A program made the translations under genes and the position numbers. From positions 5,370,284-5,434,283 of the forward strand of contig OX411552.1 in NCBI GenBank assembly GCA_948146395.1: 64,000 nucleotides of DNA, given 5' to 3'. Shown here in pieces: positions 34,631-48,039 of this stretch. Below the pieces are notes generated by a model that made no database searches, had not been told where the DNA came from, and saw nothing but the letters and a program-made list of their open reading frames with translations. This stretch comes from Fragum whitleyi (Eukaryota > Mollusca > Bivalvia > Cardiida > Cardiidae). Position 1 is the stretch's first letter; each line of letters starts with the position of its first letter.

Positions 34631-35876
34631 CTAAGATTATGGAAAGGTTGCCTGTGGTTCAGCCACTGCGATTTTATAGAAAAAATGCACAAAAATAAAT
34701 AAAGGCACAAGAAAGATTTACATTGAAAACATGTGTCGAATTATTCTTTAAACCCGTCAAGAGACTGACTGTCGCGTGTTGGGAAATTATATAAAACCCC
34801 ATTGCATAATCCACAAATATCACTAGGCTGGTTACCGTTTCTAATGTTACAAGGTATACAGAAACAAGTTCAGGAGGTCACGACCTAAAAAGACAATTTT
34901 TTCGGCAAATAACTACAAGTTGCAATAGCTAAGGCTTAGATCAAAGACATAGTAAATGTCTATACAGTGTATAGACACAAATTTTGTATTTGCACTAAAC
35001 CCTCGACTAGCTTACGCGGATAATCCATACGCCCAATTAAACATTTCAGCGTTATTTTGTGTTTTTAAAGGGGAATTTTCATTATCTCCACTTGGTGAAA
35101 AACTCTAGTATCACGCCCTTAACGAAATAAACAGTGATTTTGCGTAGAGAAGTCTTAAAAAATACTAAATCAAATTTAAATTGACGCGACTTTATTTCGA
35201 AGCTATTAAGATCCTACACGGGTGTTCCTTGAGTAGTTACTCTGGTGAACGAAAACTTCTTTCACCAAAAGCACCAATATCAATCCTGCGCTCAGGATGA
35301 AAAAGTGGTGCAACAAGATTGTAAGGTACATCCCGCTTTGCACCCAAATTCACGTGAAAAACGGGGTATATGTTGCAAAATAGCTTTTTGTCATCTTGGA
35401 CGCATGACAGGTTAGCCATAGCGAGAGCTTAGAGAGTTTATGGCTATTCAAACTCTTTTGAAGTCACAACCTCACTGCATTGTTACATTCTCGCATTTTG
35501 CGTCTTTCTTTAAACATGCCGTGTGTTGTTGGTAAGTCGCAGGTCTGGCTATGTTCCTATCGGCTACGTTCATAACAACTATTAAAAATGGATGAACTGT
35601 AGGTATACCATTATGTAATTGGAACATTTCTGTGTATCATTGCTTGAAGAAGGCATTAGCTCAATTATCGAAACAGAGTTTATAAGTTTAAAACGTTAGA
35701 AACAAATGTCATGGTGGAGAATCACGTGACATAGTTAATTCCGAAAATCATTCTCTTATAACGTGACAAATATGAATTCGGTTTTGAAGCATAGAAGGTG
35801 TGAATTGTGAGGAATATGCTGAATGTTAACAGATATATATACTGCTTAGTGTACTTGGTGTTAATGAAAAAAAAAA
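34631..35876. other. Intergenic, nothing firmly assigned
   Basis: A 60-codon minus-strand frame at 35237-35419 has protein-like composition but no family match from memory and no clear splice partner. No repeats recognised. Confidence 0.35.
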
Positions 35877-36027
35877 TCTAACGACGTTGGGGGAATTGAT
35901 AATTGTCGAGGCTCTGCCGAGACATTTATCAATTCCCATAACGGATTTCTATCCAACGAGGTTGGGGGAATTGATAATTGTCTAGGCTCTGCTGAGACAT
36001 TTATCAATCCCTACAACCGAGATAGAT
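35877..36027. repeat. Two adjacent hairpins sharing one sequence
   Basis: Twin units (about 35885-35944 and 35953-36020). Each has GTTGGGGGAATTGATAATTG, a GGCTCTGC loop region, and the inverse GACATTTATCAAT-CCC. Outer flanks (TACTGCTTAGTGTACTTGG against CACTAAGTACGTA) are also weakly inverted. Confidence 0.8.
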
Positions 36028-36871
36028 TTTTTTTTCATACAATACACTAAGTACGTATTATATTTATACCTATATTTGCCTTGTTTTCGTCGATATTTCT
36101 AACAAAAATACATTATGTCATTGTTTTTAAAATATCAATGTGATATCATAGAAAATATCATATGATACTCTATCACACGTATATTTGTTATAGTTATAAG
36201 ATAACTTAAAATTCTGCTGATAAAAAGTTATTAACGACCATGTAAAATTTAACCTGGCCGCCAATAACTTTTTTATCAGTAGATTTTTGAAAGTTCTTAC
36301 ACATTCAGCAAATTTCTGTCGTTTTTCTACTTCCTTGCTTCCAACTTCTTTCTCAGAACTATTGAAAAATATCGAAAAAAAGTATCAAGTGATTCCCCGT
36401 CGCAAGAATGCATTGACAGCACTCGTGCCTATTTCACGGCTATGCTCTTTATACCGACATACATAGAATGAAACGGCCACTTGGTTTTTACTGAAAAAGT
36501 AGTATTTTCTTTGGTGTCTTTATTGTTAGACATTTTTTTCAGAAAGGAATTTCAATAATTACTGACCCGAAAACATTAAGGATTGTATTTGAAGGGTATT
36601 CAAGATTATCCCTGATTTCAAAATTTACATGGGTGTGTGGGGTAATTCTTACATTTTTAGCTTGTGTGAGAAAGAAGGCAAACACAATTTTATTTCTTCA
36701 AACATTTGAAATCGAACACGCAAAGGACATCGAATTTTGTCACTTATGCGAATGAGTTATAAGTATTTTTGAAAGTAAGGCCCAACAGGAATTCCGATAA
36801 ATAGATTAATAAATAAATAAGTAATTAAATAAATAAATAAATAACACCCCTACTCGTGCCTTCTTGTGCTT
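36028..36871. other. Intergenic, nothing assigned
   Basis: Inverted pair around 36215-36290 (CTGATAAAAAGTTATT against AATAACTTTTTTATCAG). An (AATA)n run at about 36806-36843. Confidence 0.4.
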
Positions 36872-37258
36872 ATAGTTAAGAACATCGTGAAATTGACAAG
36901 ATGAATGATTATGGAATGATTTTGGAATGAAATTGAATGAGTTTGTGGAGCGAGTTTTGAGTGAATTTAACGGGAGGTAATTCAATTTCGCAAATTTTGT
37001 TCAGAATGAACAAAATTAGCTATATTAATTACCTCCCTCTAAAATAATACATATATTTTCTATAAATACTGTCCTATTTCTTCAATATCTAATCAGACGC
37101 TTAAAATTCCAATTAATTCAGTGACATCCCTATTATTTTACCCAGCTATTTTAATTTTAAACGAAGTTGTTGTATTATGTTTTTCAATGAGTTTGGAGCG
37201 TTTTTGAATGGTTTGAGTGAGTGTTTGGAATGAATGAATGGAGTGCTGAGTGAGCGGC
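36872..37258 (-). mobile_element. MITE-A copy, right end truncated
   Basis: Left end AGTTAAGAACATCGTGAAA with full core; stops at GGAGTGCTGAGTGAGCGG, where a different repeat begins. Confidence 0.85.
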
Positions 37259-37557
37259 TGTTGGGTTGTGGATAGTGGATACAAATCAAAGTCTAAAAAG
37301 GGACATTATTCGCAAAAAATACATCTAGAGTTATCTACTTTGCAAGTAGATTTCTCTTTTGATAGGGAACATGTGTGCCTAATATCAAGTGAATGCCTTC
37401 AGTAGATCCCGAGATATCACAAAATGTCAAAGTTTTTGCACGGCGACGACAACGAGGCAAATGCTATAGACATCCCTTAGGTTTTTTTCAGAAAACAGCT
37501 GAGCTAAAAATTGAAAATAAAAGATTTGACACTGTCACGTAGGGTTCATTTAGAGAC
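37259..37557. repeat. Fragment of another dispersed repeat beside the 3.4-kb array
   Basis: Contains TATCTACTTTGCAAGTAGAT, GATCCCGAGATATCACAAAA and ACGGCGACGACAACGAGGC, words of the kind found in mollusc dispersed repeats. Class unknown. Confidence 0.4.
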
Positions 37558-39270
37558 CTTTTTTGGAAACAAATGTTCATTTCATTCATTTATAAACCTT
37601 TAGTATAAGAAAAAACCACCAAGGGTGAAAAGGTTCAACATTGACCAGCCTCAGAAGCCCGTGCAGGCTGATTAGTTTTTTGGTTGTTTTTTTTTTTTTT
37701 TTTTTTTTTTTTTCAAATTCCCAATATAAATTCTCCCGTTCTTTTGATCTTGGTCCGAGATTATAAAATTAATCTAATTTTTAATTCAATATATTCTCTA
37801 ATTTCACCTTGAAATATAAGCCGTAATTCTGTTGTACATTTGTACATGTAAAACTAAAATGAAGTGTATGAACAAATAAGGTAATAGTAATGAGTTGTTA
37901 AAATAATAACTTATTTAAATTATCTTTTATGTTCATGCGATTATTTTATTTTAAATTTTGAAATAATCTCACTTGAGCACGTAAAAAAGTTCGCTAACTT
38001 TAGTAAAACTAACAATAAATAGGGAAAAATTCAACTGTAATATAATTTAGTATCACTTTATTTCCAAAAGTTTAATTGACAGTCCTAGAGCGAACGGCTA
38101 GCACTTCCCTACCTCGGAATCCAAGTCCGTTTTTTTTTATTGAAAGTTTGGTAAGTTGACAAGGTAGATAACCAAATGAAACCGTGTAAAATGAAACAGG
38201 CCGCAGTAACTTCCCTTCACTGGTCGGTTTTGGGAAATTAGATATTTTGTTTTATCGGGCCAAGTCTTCCTTTTCAGGGGAAGGGGAGGAGGTGTTGACC
38301 GAAAGTGTAATTGTAATACAATAATTCCAAAGTAAGCAAACAAAATCCCGAAAATACAACTTCGTAAAAGCTGTATTTACGACATATTTCTCACCCATTA
38401 GTTAAATGATCTTTGTTATTAGAAATTCAAACTTGCTTCGAGGAGTTCATAACCTTTAATCCGCAAATGTTTAATGCTAGATTTACTAAACGCTTCCCAT
38501 GAGGTCCGTTTCCACTGAAGGAATTCCATTATAATGAGATACACAGTCTATCGTGGGTCAGCTGATATTCGCCCGAGTTTCGACTCTATATAGAATCAAT
38601 ACTAGCGGTTACTGGTGTGTAGGACATAATAATCTCTGTATAAGCTAAAGGTGGGGAAATAATAGTATGGCTGGTGTGTGTTAACTCTGGTTGAAAATTA
38701 CATAGATTTAGGACAGGATTGGATTAATACTCTACTTTTACTCTAGGTATGTTTTCATGGATTAAGTACATGTATCAGGCCCGTAGTCATAGGCGATCTA
38801 GGACTTTGAAATTCATACGCACTCAGAAGGCGACAACCAAAGAATATATTAGATAAAGCAGCGACATAAAAACTGTAAGAAAATGTGAATGCCCTCTGTC
38901 CGCTCCCGTTTTACTATTTGAGGGTTGGTGAATAATCAAAACATCGTAACTACAGCTTGAATAGACTGTAGTTTCGATGCTTTGATAATCCATCAACGAT
39001 ATTTTTTACAACATATGATTATTTCTTTTACGCACTTGCGTAAGTTGCGTAATGGGAGTTACGCCCTTGGTAGAAGCAGATGGGCTATTTATTACATAGC
39101 CCTTACTAATGGGACAATTGTTATATGTAGGAAACATAGGAATAACGATGATTTCCTATGGACCTTCACATCACGTTCATTTATTTTTATTCCGATCTTG
39201 AGTTAATCTTATTGCCAATTTCTAAAATTGATTGTACGAGCTGGTCCATTTTTTCGTCCAACGGGATATA

Positions 39271-39906
39271 CAAAAAACATGGTGAAATTGACACTTGTTC
39301 CGATCAAAATCATTCTTAATCATTCACTCATCGCTCGATTCATTCATTCCGAACACTCACTCAAACCGATCAAAAGCGCTCCGAAATTATTAGAAAACAT
39401 TTAAAAATCGTTTAAGACGATCAACATTCAATTAAATCGTTAAAATTATTTTACGATTTTACTGGCTTATGTCGATTTTAAAGTATCTGATCCCGGCCGC
39501 GGCACTTATCCTTTCCGACATTGTTTTCCACCAATGGGTAGATAATCGTTAACCTATGTGGAATAGCAACTGGAGGCTAGGAAAGGGATGTGGTGGTAGT
39601 ACTGGTGTGAGAAATACCAGGAATCCATCGTTAGGTGCTCCAGTCGTCGCGATATAACTGAGAGATTGTTGAAAGCGACGTAAAACCCCAATTCAAATCA
39701 AATCAAAAGTATCTGATTGGTCGATGAACACGCAAAAACAGAAAAATACGTATATATTATTAAAGGGAGGTAATAAATATCATCTTGAACAAAATGAGCG
39801 ATATTAGATTACCTCCCATTAATTTCACTCAAAAATCGCTCCACACACTCATTCAAAAATCAGTCAAAACTCATTCATCTTGTCAATTTCCCGACGTTGG
39901 TAACTG
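39271..39906 (+). mobile_element. MITE-A in array unit 1, split by SINE-1
   Basis: Left end ACATGGTGAAATTGACACTT, right end TTTCCCGACGTTGGTAACTG. It has the AGGGAGGTAATAAATATC / TTACCTCCCAT core. The inverted ends are degraded, so it is an older copy. Confidence 0.8.
39492..39705 (+). mobile_element. 5'-truncated SINE-1 with 12-bp target duplication
   Basis: Begins in the B-box remnant (CCCGGCCGCGGCACTT) and ends in ATTCAAATCAAATC. Flanked by AAAGTATCTGAT on both sides (39480-39491 and 39706-39717). Confidence 0.88.
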
Positions 39907-39994
39907 TTTCTTACATCGTATGACATGAAATGTTAATATAAGTGACCTGTCACTCGTACAAGGACCATCTGGGTTGTGCCTTAATTGTGTCGTT

Positions 39995-40957
39995 TTAAGG
40001 TTCATGTAAAGTGTTTGAGACCCAATATTTAGGGCACTTCATTAGCCAAGAAAAAGCAGTATGTACAGGTATATTATATATCAAAATGAAGCTATTCGTG
40101 AGCACAAGCAGTGAGGCAACATAAGACCGCCATAGCTATAGCGGTATAGCCAAAACATTGTGGAAAAGGGTCATTTTGTACAGAACAAGCAACTGCATGA
40201 CGGTTGCATAAAATTGCCCCGTATTTTAACAAAGTAGATCTACAGTCTGAAGTACCATCCAGGTAGTGCTACAACCTTAGATACAAAACCCAGTCTCAAA
40301 AGGCTCTTTTGAAACAATCAATTTCCATTTATTTTGTCAACATACATGTCAAACCGGTTTGGTCTGTTTTCAAAATAGATGTAAGGTATGGTGCAACATC
40401 ACACCATAATATTATGAAATATTTTCTGCGATTTATTTCAAATTATGTTTTTTTAATTCAATGATCTACAATATTACTATATATTTATCGTTCTGTGAAA
40501 TAGAAATTGATATATTACTAAACAACCTTACAGGTATATAAACAATTAATGTCTATTTATGTTGTGATAACACACCATACCCTAAAAAGATCTACACGTT
40601 TACAAAATTAGAATGACATATATGACATATGTGTTTAAAAAATAAGTCAAAATAAATTGCTTGCATAACTACGTTTTGGGGCTGAGTTTTATACCAATGG
40701 TTGTAGCACTACCTGGATGGTACTTTAGGCTAGACTTTGTTAAAATATGAGCCAGTTTTATCAAACAGTCATGCAGTTGCTTGTTCTGTACAAAATTACC
40801 CTTTTCCACAATGTTTTGGCTATACGGCTATAGTTATAACAGTCTTATGTTTTTCAACTGCTTATGCTCATAAATAGCTTCATTTTGATATATAATATTC
40901 CTGAACATACTGCTTTTTCTTGGCAAATGAATGCCCTTAAAATTGGGTCTCAAACAC
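39995..40957. mobile_element. Long-inverted-repeat (fold-back) element, unit 1, right end cut
   Basis: Left arm starts TTAAGGTTCATGTAAAGTGT; the right arm is its inverse for about 285 bp. The arm is cut at CTCAAACAC by the junction with unit 2, losing about 15 bp. Confidence 0.85.
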
Positions 40958-42670
40958 CTTTTTTGGAAACAAATGTTCATTTCATTCATTTATAAACCTT
41001 TAGTATAAGAAAAAACCACCAAGGGTGAAAAGGTTCAACATTGACCAGCCTCAGAAGCCCGTGCAGGCTGATTAGTTTTTTGGTTGTTTTTTTTTTTTTT
41101 TTTTTTTTTTTTTCAAATTCCCAATATAAATTCTCCCGTTCTTTTGATCTTGGTCCGAGATTATAAAATTAATCTAATTTTTAATTCAATATATTCTCTA
41201 ATTTCACCTTGAAATATAAGCCGTAATTCTGTTGTACATTTGTACATGTAAAACTAAAATGAAGTGTATGAACAAATAAGGTAATAGTAATGAGTTGTTA
41301 AAATAATAACTTATTTAAATTATCTTTTATGTTCATGCGATTATTTTATTTTAAATTTTGAAATAATCTCACTTGAGCACGTAAAAAAGTTCGCTAACTT
41401 TAGTAAAACTAACAATAAATAGGGAAAAATTCAACTGTAATATAATTTAGTATCACTTTATTTCCAAAAGTTTAATTGACAGTCCTAGAGCGAACGGCTA
41501 GCACTTCCCTACCTCGGAATCCAAGTCCGTTTTTTTTTATTGAAAGTTTGGTAAGTTGACAAGGTAGATAACCAAATGAAACCGTGTAAAATGAAACAGG
41601 CCGCAGTAACTTCCCTTCACTGGTCGGTTTTGGGAAATTAGATATTTTGTTTTATCGGGCCAAGTCTTCCTTTTCAGGGGAAGGGGAGGAGGTGTTGACC
41701 GAAAGTGTAATTGTAATACAATAATTCCAAAGTAAGCAAACAAAATCCCGAAAATACAACTTCGTAAAAGCTGTATTTACGACATATTTCTCACCCATTA
41801 GTTAAATGATCTTTGTTATTAGAAATTCAAACTTGCTTCGAGGAGTTCATAACCTTTAATCCGCAAATGTTTAATGCTAGATTTACTAAACGCTTCCCAT
41901 GAGGTCCGTTTCCACTGAAGGAATTCCATTATAATGAGATACACAGTCTATCGTGGGTCAGCTGATATTCGCCCGAGTTTCGACTCTATATAGAATCAAT
42001 ACTAGCGGTTACTGGTGTGTAGGACATAATAATCTCTGTATAAGCTAAAGGTGGGGAAATAATAGTATGGCTGGTGTGTGTTAACTCTGGTTGAAAATTA
42101 CATAGATTTAGGACAGGATTGGATTAATACTCTACTTTTACTCTAGGTATGTTTTCATGGATTAAGTACATGTATCAGGCCCGTAGTCATAGGCGATCTA
42201 GGACTTTGAAATTCATACGCACTCAGAAGGCGACAACCAAAGAATATATTAGATAAAGCAGCGACATAAAAACTGTAAGAAAATGTGAATGCCCTCTGTC
42301 CGCTCCCGTTTTACTATTTGAGGGTTGGTGAATAATCAAAACATCGTAACTACAGCTTGAATAGACTGTAGTTTCGATGCTTTGATAATCCATCAACGAT
42401 ATTTTTTACAACATATGATTATTTCTTTTACGCACTTGCGTAAGTTGCGTAATGGGAGTTACGCCCTTGGTAGAAGCAGATGGGCTATTTATTACATAGC
42501 CCTTACTAATGGGACAATTGTTATATGTAGGAAACATAGGAATAACGATGATTTCCTATGGACCTTCACATCACGTTCATTTATTTTTATTCCGATCTTG
42601 AGTTAATCTTATTGCCAATTTCTAAAATTGATTGTACGAGCTGGTCCATTTTTTCGTCCAACGGGATATA

Positions 42671-43306
42671 CAAAAAACATGGTGAAATTGACACTTGTTC
42701 CGATCAAAATCATTCTTAATCATTCACTCATCGCTCGATTCATTCATTCCGAACACTCACTCAAACCGATCAAAAGCGCTCCGAAATTATTAGAAAACAT
42801 TTAAAAATCGTTTAAGACGATCAACATTCAATTAAATCGTTAAAATTATTTTACGATTTTACTGGCTTATGTCGATTTTAAAGTATCTGATCCCGGCCGC
42901 GGCACTTATCCTTTCCGACATTGTTTTCCACCAATGGGTAGATAATCGTTAACCTATGTGGAATAGCAACTGGAGGCTAGGAAAGGGATGTGGTGGTAGT
43001 ACTGGTGTGAGAAATACCAGGAATCCATCGTTAGGTGCTCCAGTCGTCGCGATATAACTGAGAGATTGTTGAAAGCGACGTAAAACCCCAATTCAAATCA
43101 AATCAAAAGTATCTGATTGGTCGATGAACACGCAAAAACAGAAAAATACGTATATATTATTAAAGGGAGGTAATAAATATCATCTTGAACAAAATGAGCG
43201 ATATTAGATTACCTCCCATTAATTTCACTCAAAAATCGCTCCACACACTCATTCAAAAATCAGTCAAAACTCATTCATCTTGTCAATTTCCCGACGTTGG
43301 TAACTG
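42671..43306 (+). mobile_element. MITE-A with SINE-1, array unit 2
   Basis: Same as 39271-39906, shifted by 3400 bp; SINE at 42892-43105. Confidence 0.85.
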
Positions 43307-43394
43307 TTTCTTACATCGTATGACATGAAATGTTAATATAAGTGACCTGTCACTCGTACAAGGACCATCTGGGTTGTGCCTTAATTGTGTCGTT

Positions 43395-44357
43395 TTAAGG
43401 TTCATGTAAAGTGTTTGAGACCCAATATTTAGGGCACTTCATTAGCCAAGAAAAAGCAGTATGTACAGGTATATTATATATCAAAATGAAGCTATTCGTG
43501 AGCACAAGCAGTGAGGCAACATAAGACCGCCATAGCTATAGCGGTATAGCCAAAACATTGTGGAAAAGGGTCATTTTGTACAGAACAAGCAACTGCATGA
43601 CGGTTGCATAAAATTGCCCCGTATTTTAACAAAGTAGATCTACAGTCTGAAGTACCATCCAGGTAGTGCTACAACCTTAGATACAAAACCCAGTCTCAAA
43701 AGGCTCTTTTGAAACAATCAATTTCCATTTATTTTGTCAACATACATGTCAAACCGGTTTGGTCTGTTTTCAAAATAGATGTAAGGTATGGTGCAACATC
43801 ACACCATAATATTATGAAATATTTTCTGCGATTTATTTCAAATTATGTTTTTTTAATTCAATGATCTACAATATTACTATATATTTATCGTTCTGTGAAA
43901 TAGAAATTGATATATTACTAAACAACCTTACAGGTATATAAACAATTAATGTCTATTTATGTTGTGATAACACACCATACCCTAAAAAGATCTACACGTT
44001 TACAAAATTAGAATGACATATATGACATATGTGTTTAAAAAATAAGTCAAAATAAATTGCTTGCATAACTACGTTTTGGGGCTGAGTTTTATACCAATGG
44101 TTGTAGCACTACCTGGATGGTACTTTAGGCTAGACTTTGTTAAAATATGAGCCAGTTTTATCAAACAGTCATGCAGTTGCTTGTTCTGTACAAAATTACC
44201 CTTTTCCACAATGTTTTGGCTATACGGCTATAGTTATAACAGTCTTATGTTTTTCAACTGCTTATGCTCATAAATAGCTTCATTTTGATATATAATATTC
44301 CTGAACATACTGCTTTTTCTTGGCAAATGAATGCCCTTAAAATTGGGTCTCAAACAC
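43395..44357. mobile_element. Fold-back element, unit 2, right end cut
   Basis: Copy of 39995-40957 shifted by 3400 bp, with the same cut at the junction with unit 3. Confidence 0.85.
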
Positions 44358-44485
44358 CTTTTTTGGAAACAAATGTTCATTTCATTCATTTATAAACCTT
44401 TAGTATAAGAAAAAACCACCAAGGGTGAAAAGGTTCAACATTGACCAGCCTCAGAAGCCCGTGCAGGCTGATTAGTTTTTTGGTT

Positions 44486-44516
<31 letters not shown>

Positions 44517-46072
44517 CAAATTCCCAATATAAATTCTCCCGTTCTTTTGATCTTGGTCCGAGATTATAAAATTAATCTAATTTTTAATTCAATATATTCT
44601 CTAATTTCACCTTGAAATATAAGCCGTAATTCTGTTGTACATTTGTACATGTAAAACTAAAATGAAGTGTATGAACAAATAAGGTAATAGTAATGAGTTG
44701 TTAAAATAATAACTTATTTAAATTATCTTTTATGTTCATGCGATTATTTTATTTTAAATTTTGAAATAATCTCACTTGAGCACGTAAAAAAGTTCGCTAA
44801 CTTTAGTAAAACTAACAATAAATAGGGAAAAATTCAACTGTAATATAATTTAGTATCACTTTATTTCCAAAAGTTTAATTGACAGTCCTAGAGCGAACGG
44901 CTAGCACTTCCCTACCTCGGAATCCAAGTCCGTTTTTTTTATTGAAAGTTTGGTAAGTTGACAAGGTAGATAACCAAATGAAACCGTGTAAAATGAAACA
45001 GGCCGCAGTAACTTCCCTTCACTGGTCGGTTTTGGGAAATTAGATATTTTGTTTTATCGGGCCAAGTCTTCCTTTTCAGGGGAAGGGGAGGAGGTGTTGA
45101 CCGAAAGTGTAATTGTAATACAATAATTCCAAAGTAAGCAAACAAAATCCCGAAAATACAACTTCGTAAAAGCTGTATTTACGACATATTTCTCACCCAT
45201 TAGTTAAATGATCTTTGTTATTAGAAATTCAAACTTGCTTCGAGGAGTTCATAACCTTTAATCCGCAAATGTTTAATGCTAGATTTACTAAACGCTTCCC
45301 ATGAGGTCCGTTTCCACTGAAGGAATTCCATTATAATGAGATACACAGTCTATCGTGGGTCAGCTGATATTCGCCCGAGTTTCGACTCTATATAGAATCA
45401 ATACTAGCGGTTACTGGTGTGTAGGACATAATAATCTCTGTATAAGCTAAAGGTGGGGAAATAATAGTATGGCTGGTGTGTGTTAACTCTGGTTGAAAAT
45501 TACATAGATTTAGGACAGGATTGGATTAATACTCTACTTTTACTCTAGGTATGTTTTCATGGATTAAGTACATGTATCAGGCCCGTAGTCATAGGCGATC
45601 TAGGACTTTGAAATTCATACGCACTCAGAAGGCGACAACCAAAGAATATATTAGATAAAGCAGCGACATAAAAACTGTAAGAAAATGTGAATGCCCTCTG
45701 TCCGCTCCCGTTTTACTATTTGAGGGTTGGTGAATAATCAAAACATCGTAACTACAGCTTGAATAGACTGTAGTTTCGATGCTTTGATAATCCATCAACG
45801 ATATTTTTTACAACATATGATTATTTCTTTTACGCACTTGCGTAAGTTGCGTAATGGGAGTTACGCCCTTGGTAGAAGCAGATGGGCTATTTATTACATA
45901 GCCCTTACTAATGGGACAATTGTTATATGTAGGAAACATAGGAATAACGATGATTTCCTATGGACCTTCACATCACGTTCATTTATTTTTATTCCGATCT
46001 TGAGTTAATCTTATTGCCAATTTCTAAAATTGATTGTACGAGCTGGTCCATTTTTTCGTCCAACGGGATATA

Positions 46073-46708
46073 CAAAAAACATGGTGAAATTGACACTTGT
46101 TCCGATCAAAATCATTCTTAATCATTCACTAATCGCTCGATTCATTCATTCCGAACACTCACTCAAACCGATCAAAAGCGCTCCGAAATTATTAGAAAAC
46201 ATTTAAAAATCGTTTAAGACGATCAACATTCAATTAAATCGTTAAAATTATTTTACGATTTTACTGGCTTATGTCGATTTTAAAGTATCTGATCCCGGCC
46301 GCGGAACTTATCCTTTCCGACATTGTTTTCCACCAATGGGTAGATAATCGTTAACCTATGTGGAATAGCAACTGGAGGCTAGGAAAGGGATGTGGTGGTA
46401 GTACTGGTGTGAGAAATACCAGGAATCCATCGTTAGGTGCTCCAGTCGTCGCGATATAACTGAGAGATTGTTGAAAGCGACGTAAAACCCCAATTCAAAT
46501 CAAATCAAAAGTATCTGATTGGTCGATGAACACGCAAAAACAGAAAAATACGTATATATTATTAAAGGGAGGTAATAAATATCATCTTGAACAAAATGAG
46601 CGATATTAGATTACCTCCCATTAATTTCACTCAAAAATCGCTCCACACACTCATTCAAAAATCAGTCAAAACTCATTCATCTTGTCAATTTCCCGACGTT
46701 GGTAACTG
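46073..46708 (+). mobile_element. MITE-A with SINE-1, array unit 3
   Basis: Same as unit 1, shifted by 6802 bp; SINE at 46294-46507. One of the two noticed substitutions is in the MITE and one in the SINE. Confidence 0.85.
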
Positions 46709-46796
46709 TTTCTTACATCGTATGACATGAAATGTTAATATAAGTGACCTGTCACTCGTACAAGGACCATCTGGGTTGTGCCTTAATTGTGTCGTT

Positions 46797-47774
46797 TTAA
46801 GGTTCATGTAAAGTGTTTGAGACCCAATATTTAGGGCACTTCATTAGCCAAGAAAAAGCAGTATGTACAGGTATATTATATATCAAAATGAAGCTATTCG
46901 TGAGCACAAGCAGTGAGGCAACATAAGACCGCCATAGCTATAGCGGTATAGCCAAAACATTGTGGAAAAGGGTCATTTTGTACAGAACAAGCAACTGCAT
47001 GACGGTTGCATAAAATTGCCCCGTATTTTAACAAAGTAGATCTACAGTCTGAAGTACCATCCAGGTAGTGCTACAACCTTAGATACAAAACCCAGTCTCA
47101 AAAGGCTCTTTTGAAACAATCAATTTCCATTTATTTTGTCAACATACATGTCAAACCGGTTTGGTCTGTTTTCAAAATAGATGTAAGGTATGGTGCAACA
47201 TCACACCATAATATTATGAAATATTTTCTGCGATTTATTTCAAATTATGTTTTTTTAATTCAATGATCTACAATATTACTATATATTTATCGTTCTGTGA
47301 AATAGAAATTGATATATTACTAAACAACCTTACAGGTATATAAACAATTAATGTCTATTTATGTTGTGATAACACACCATACCCTAAAAAGATCTACACG
47401 TTTACAAAATTAGAATGACATATATGACATATGTGTTTAAAAAATAAGTCAAAATAAATTGCTTGCATAACTACGTTTTGGGGCTGAGTTTTATACCAAT
47501 GGTTGTAGCACTACCTGGATGGTACTTTAGGCTAGACTTTGTTAAAATATGAGCCAGTTTTATCAAACAGTCATGCAGTTGCTTGTTCTGTACAAAATTA
47601 CCCTTTTCCACAATGTTTTGGCTATACGGCTATAGTTATAACAGTCTTATGTTTTTCAACTGCTTATGCTCATAAATAGCTTCATTTTGATATATAATAT
47701 TCCTGAACATACTGCTTTTTCTTGGCAAATGAATGCCCTTAAAATTGGGTCTCAAACACTTTACATGAACCTTA
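46797..47774. mobile_element. Fold-back element, unit 3, complete
   Basis: 978 bp. Left end TTAAGGTTCATGTAAAGTGT, right end ACACTTTACATGAACCTTAA, arms about 285 bp at roughly 85% identity by eye. No transposase frame. It shows the original state before the array formed. Confidence 0.88.
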
Positions 47775-48039
47775 AGTCAGACTGTGCGAACTGCACGCGG
47801 ACCGACTAGGGCCGATACTTTGTGCACTTGGGTAATTTTGTGAATCTAAATGGATCAATCAACATCCCTGCTAAGGACTTTTTATAATGCGACTTCTCGT
47901 TGACCTTTTCTGGACCCAATCTCTTTTTCAAATATATAATATACAGAATTCCCAGAATGTCCCTTTCGCCTGACGGATCAGTCCAGTCGAAAGTCCGTCT
48001 GCCAGTATGACCGCACGTCAAAATGTCCGGCTTTTAAAG

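Larger units (their letters stand above)
37558..47759. repeat. Tandem array of three 3.4-kb units
   Basis: Units 37558-40957, 40958-44357 and 44358-47759. Copies 1 and 2 look identical by eye over 3400 bp. Copy 3 is 2 bp longer (T run +3, second T run -1) with two substitutions noticed (C to A near 46131 and C to A near 46307). Each unit holds a T run of about 30, an AT-rich part, a MITE-A copy with a nested SINE-1, and most of a fold-back element. Its 68- and 74-codon frames repeat with the unit and match no family I know. No gene. Confidence 0.95.

Noticed and set aside
35237..35419. 60-codon minus-strand frame with protein-like composition
   Set aside because: No clear donor, no partner exon and no recognised family; kept only as a remark.
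38137..39206. 68- and 74-codon frames, repeated at 41537/42382 and 44939/45784
   Set aside because: They occur three times only because the 3.4-kb unit does. Composition is unremarkable, no family is recognised, and copies are too alike for conservation to mean anything.
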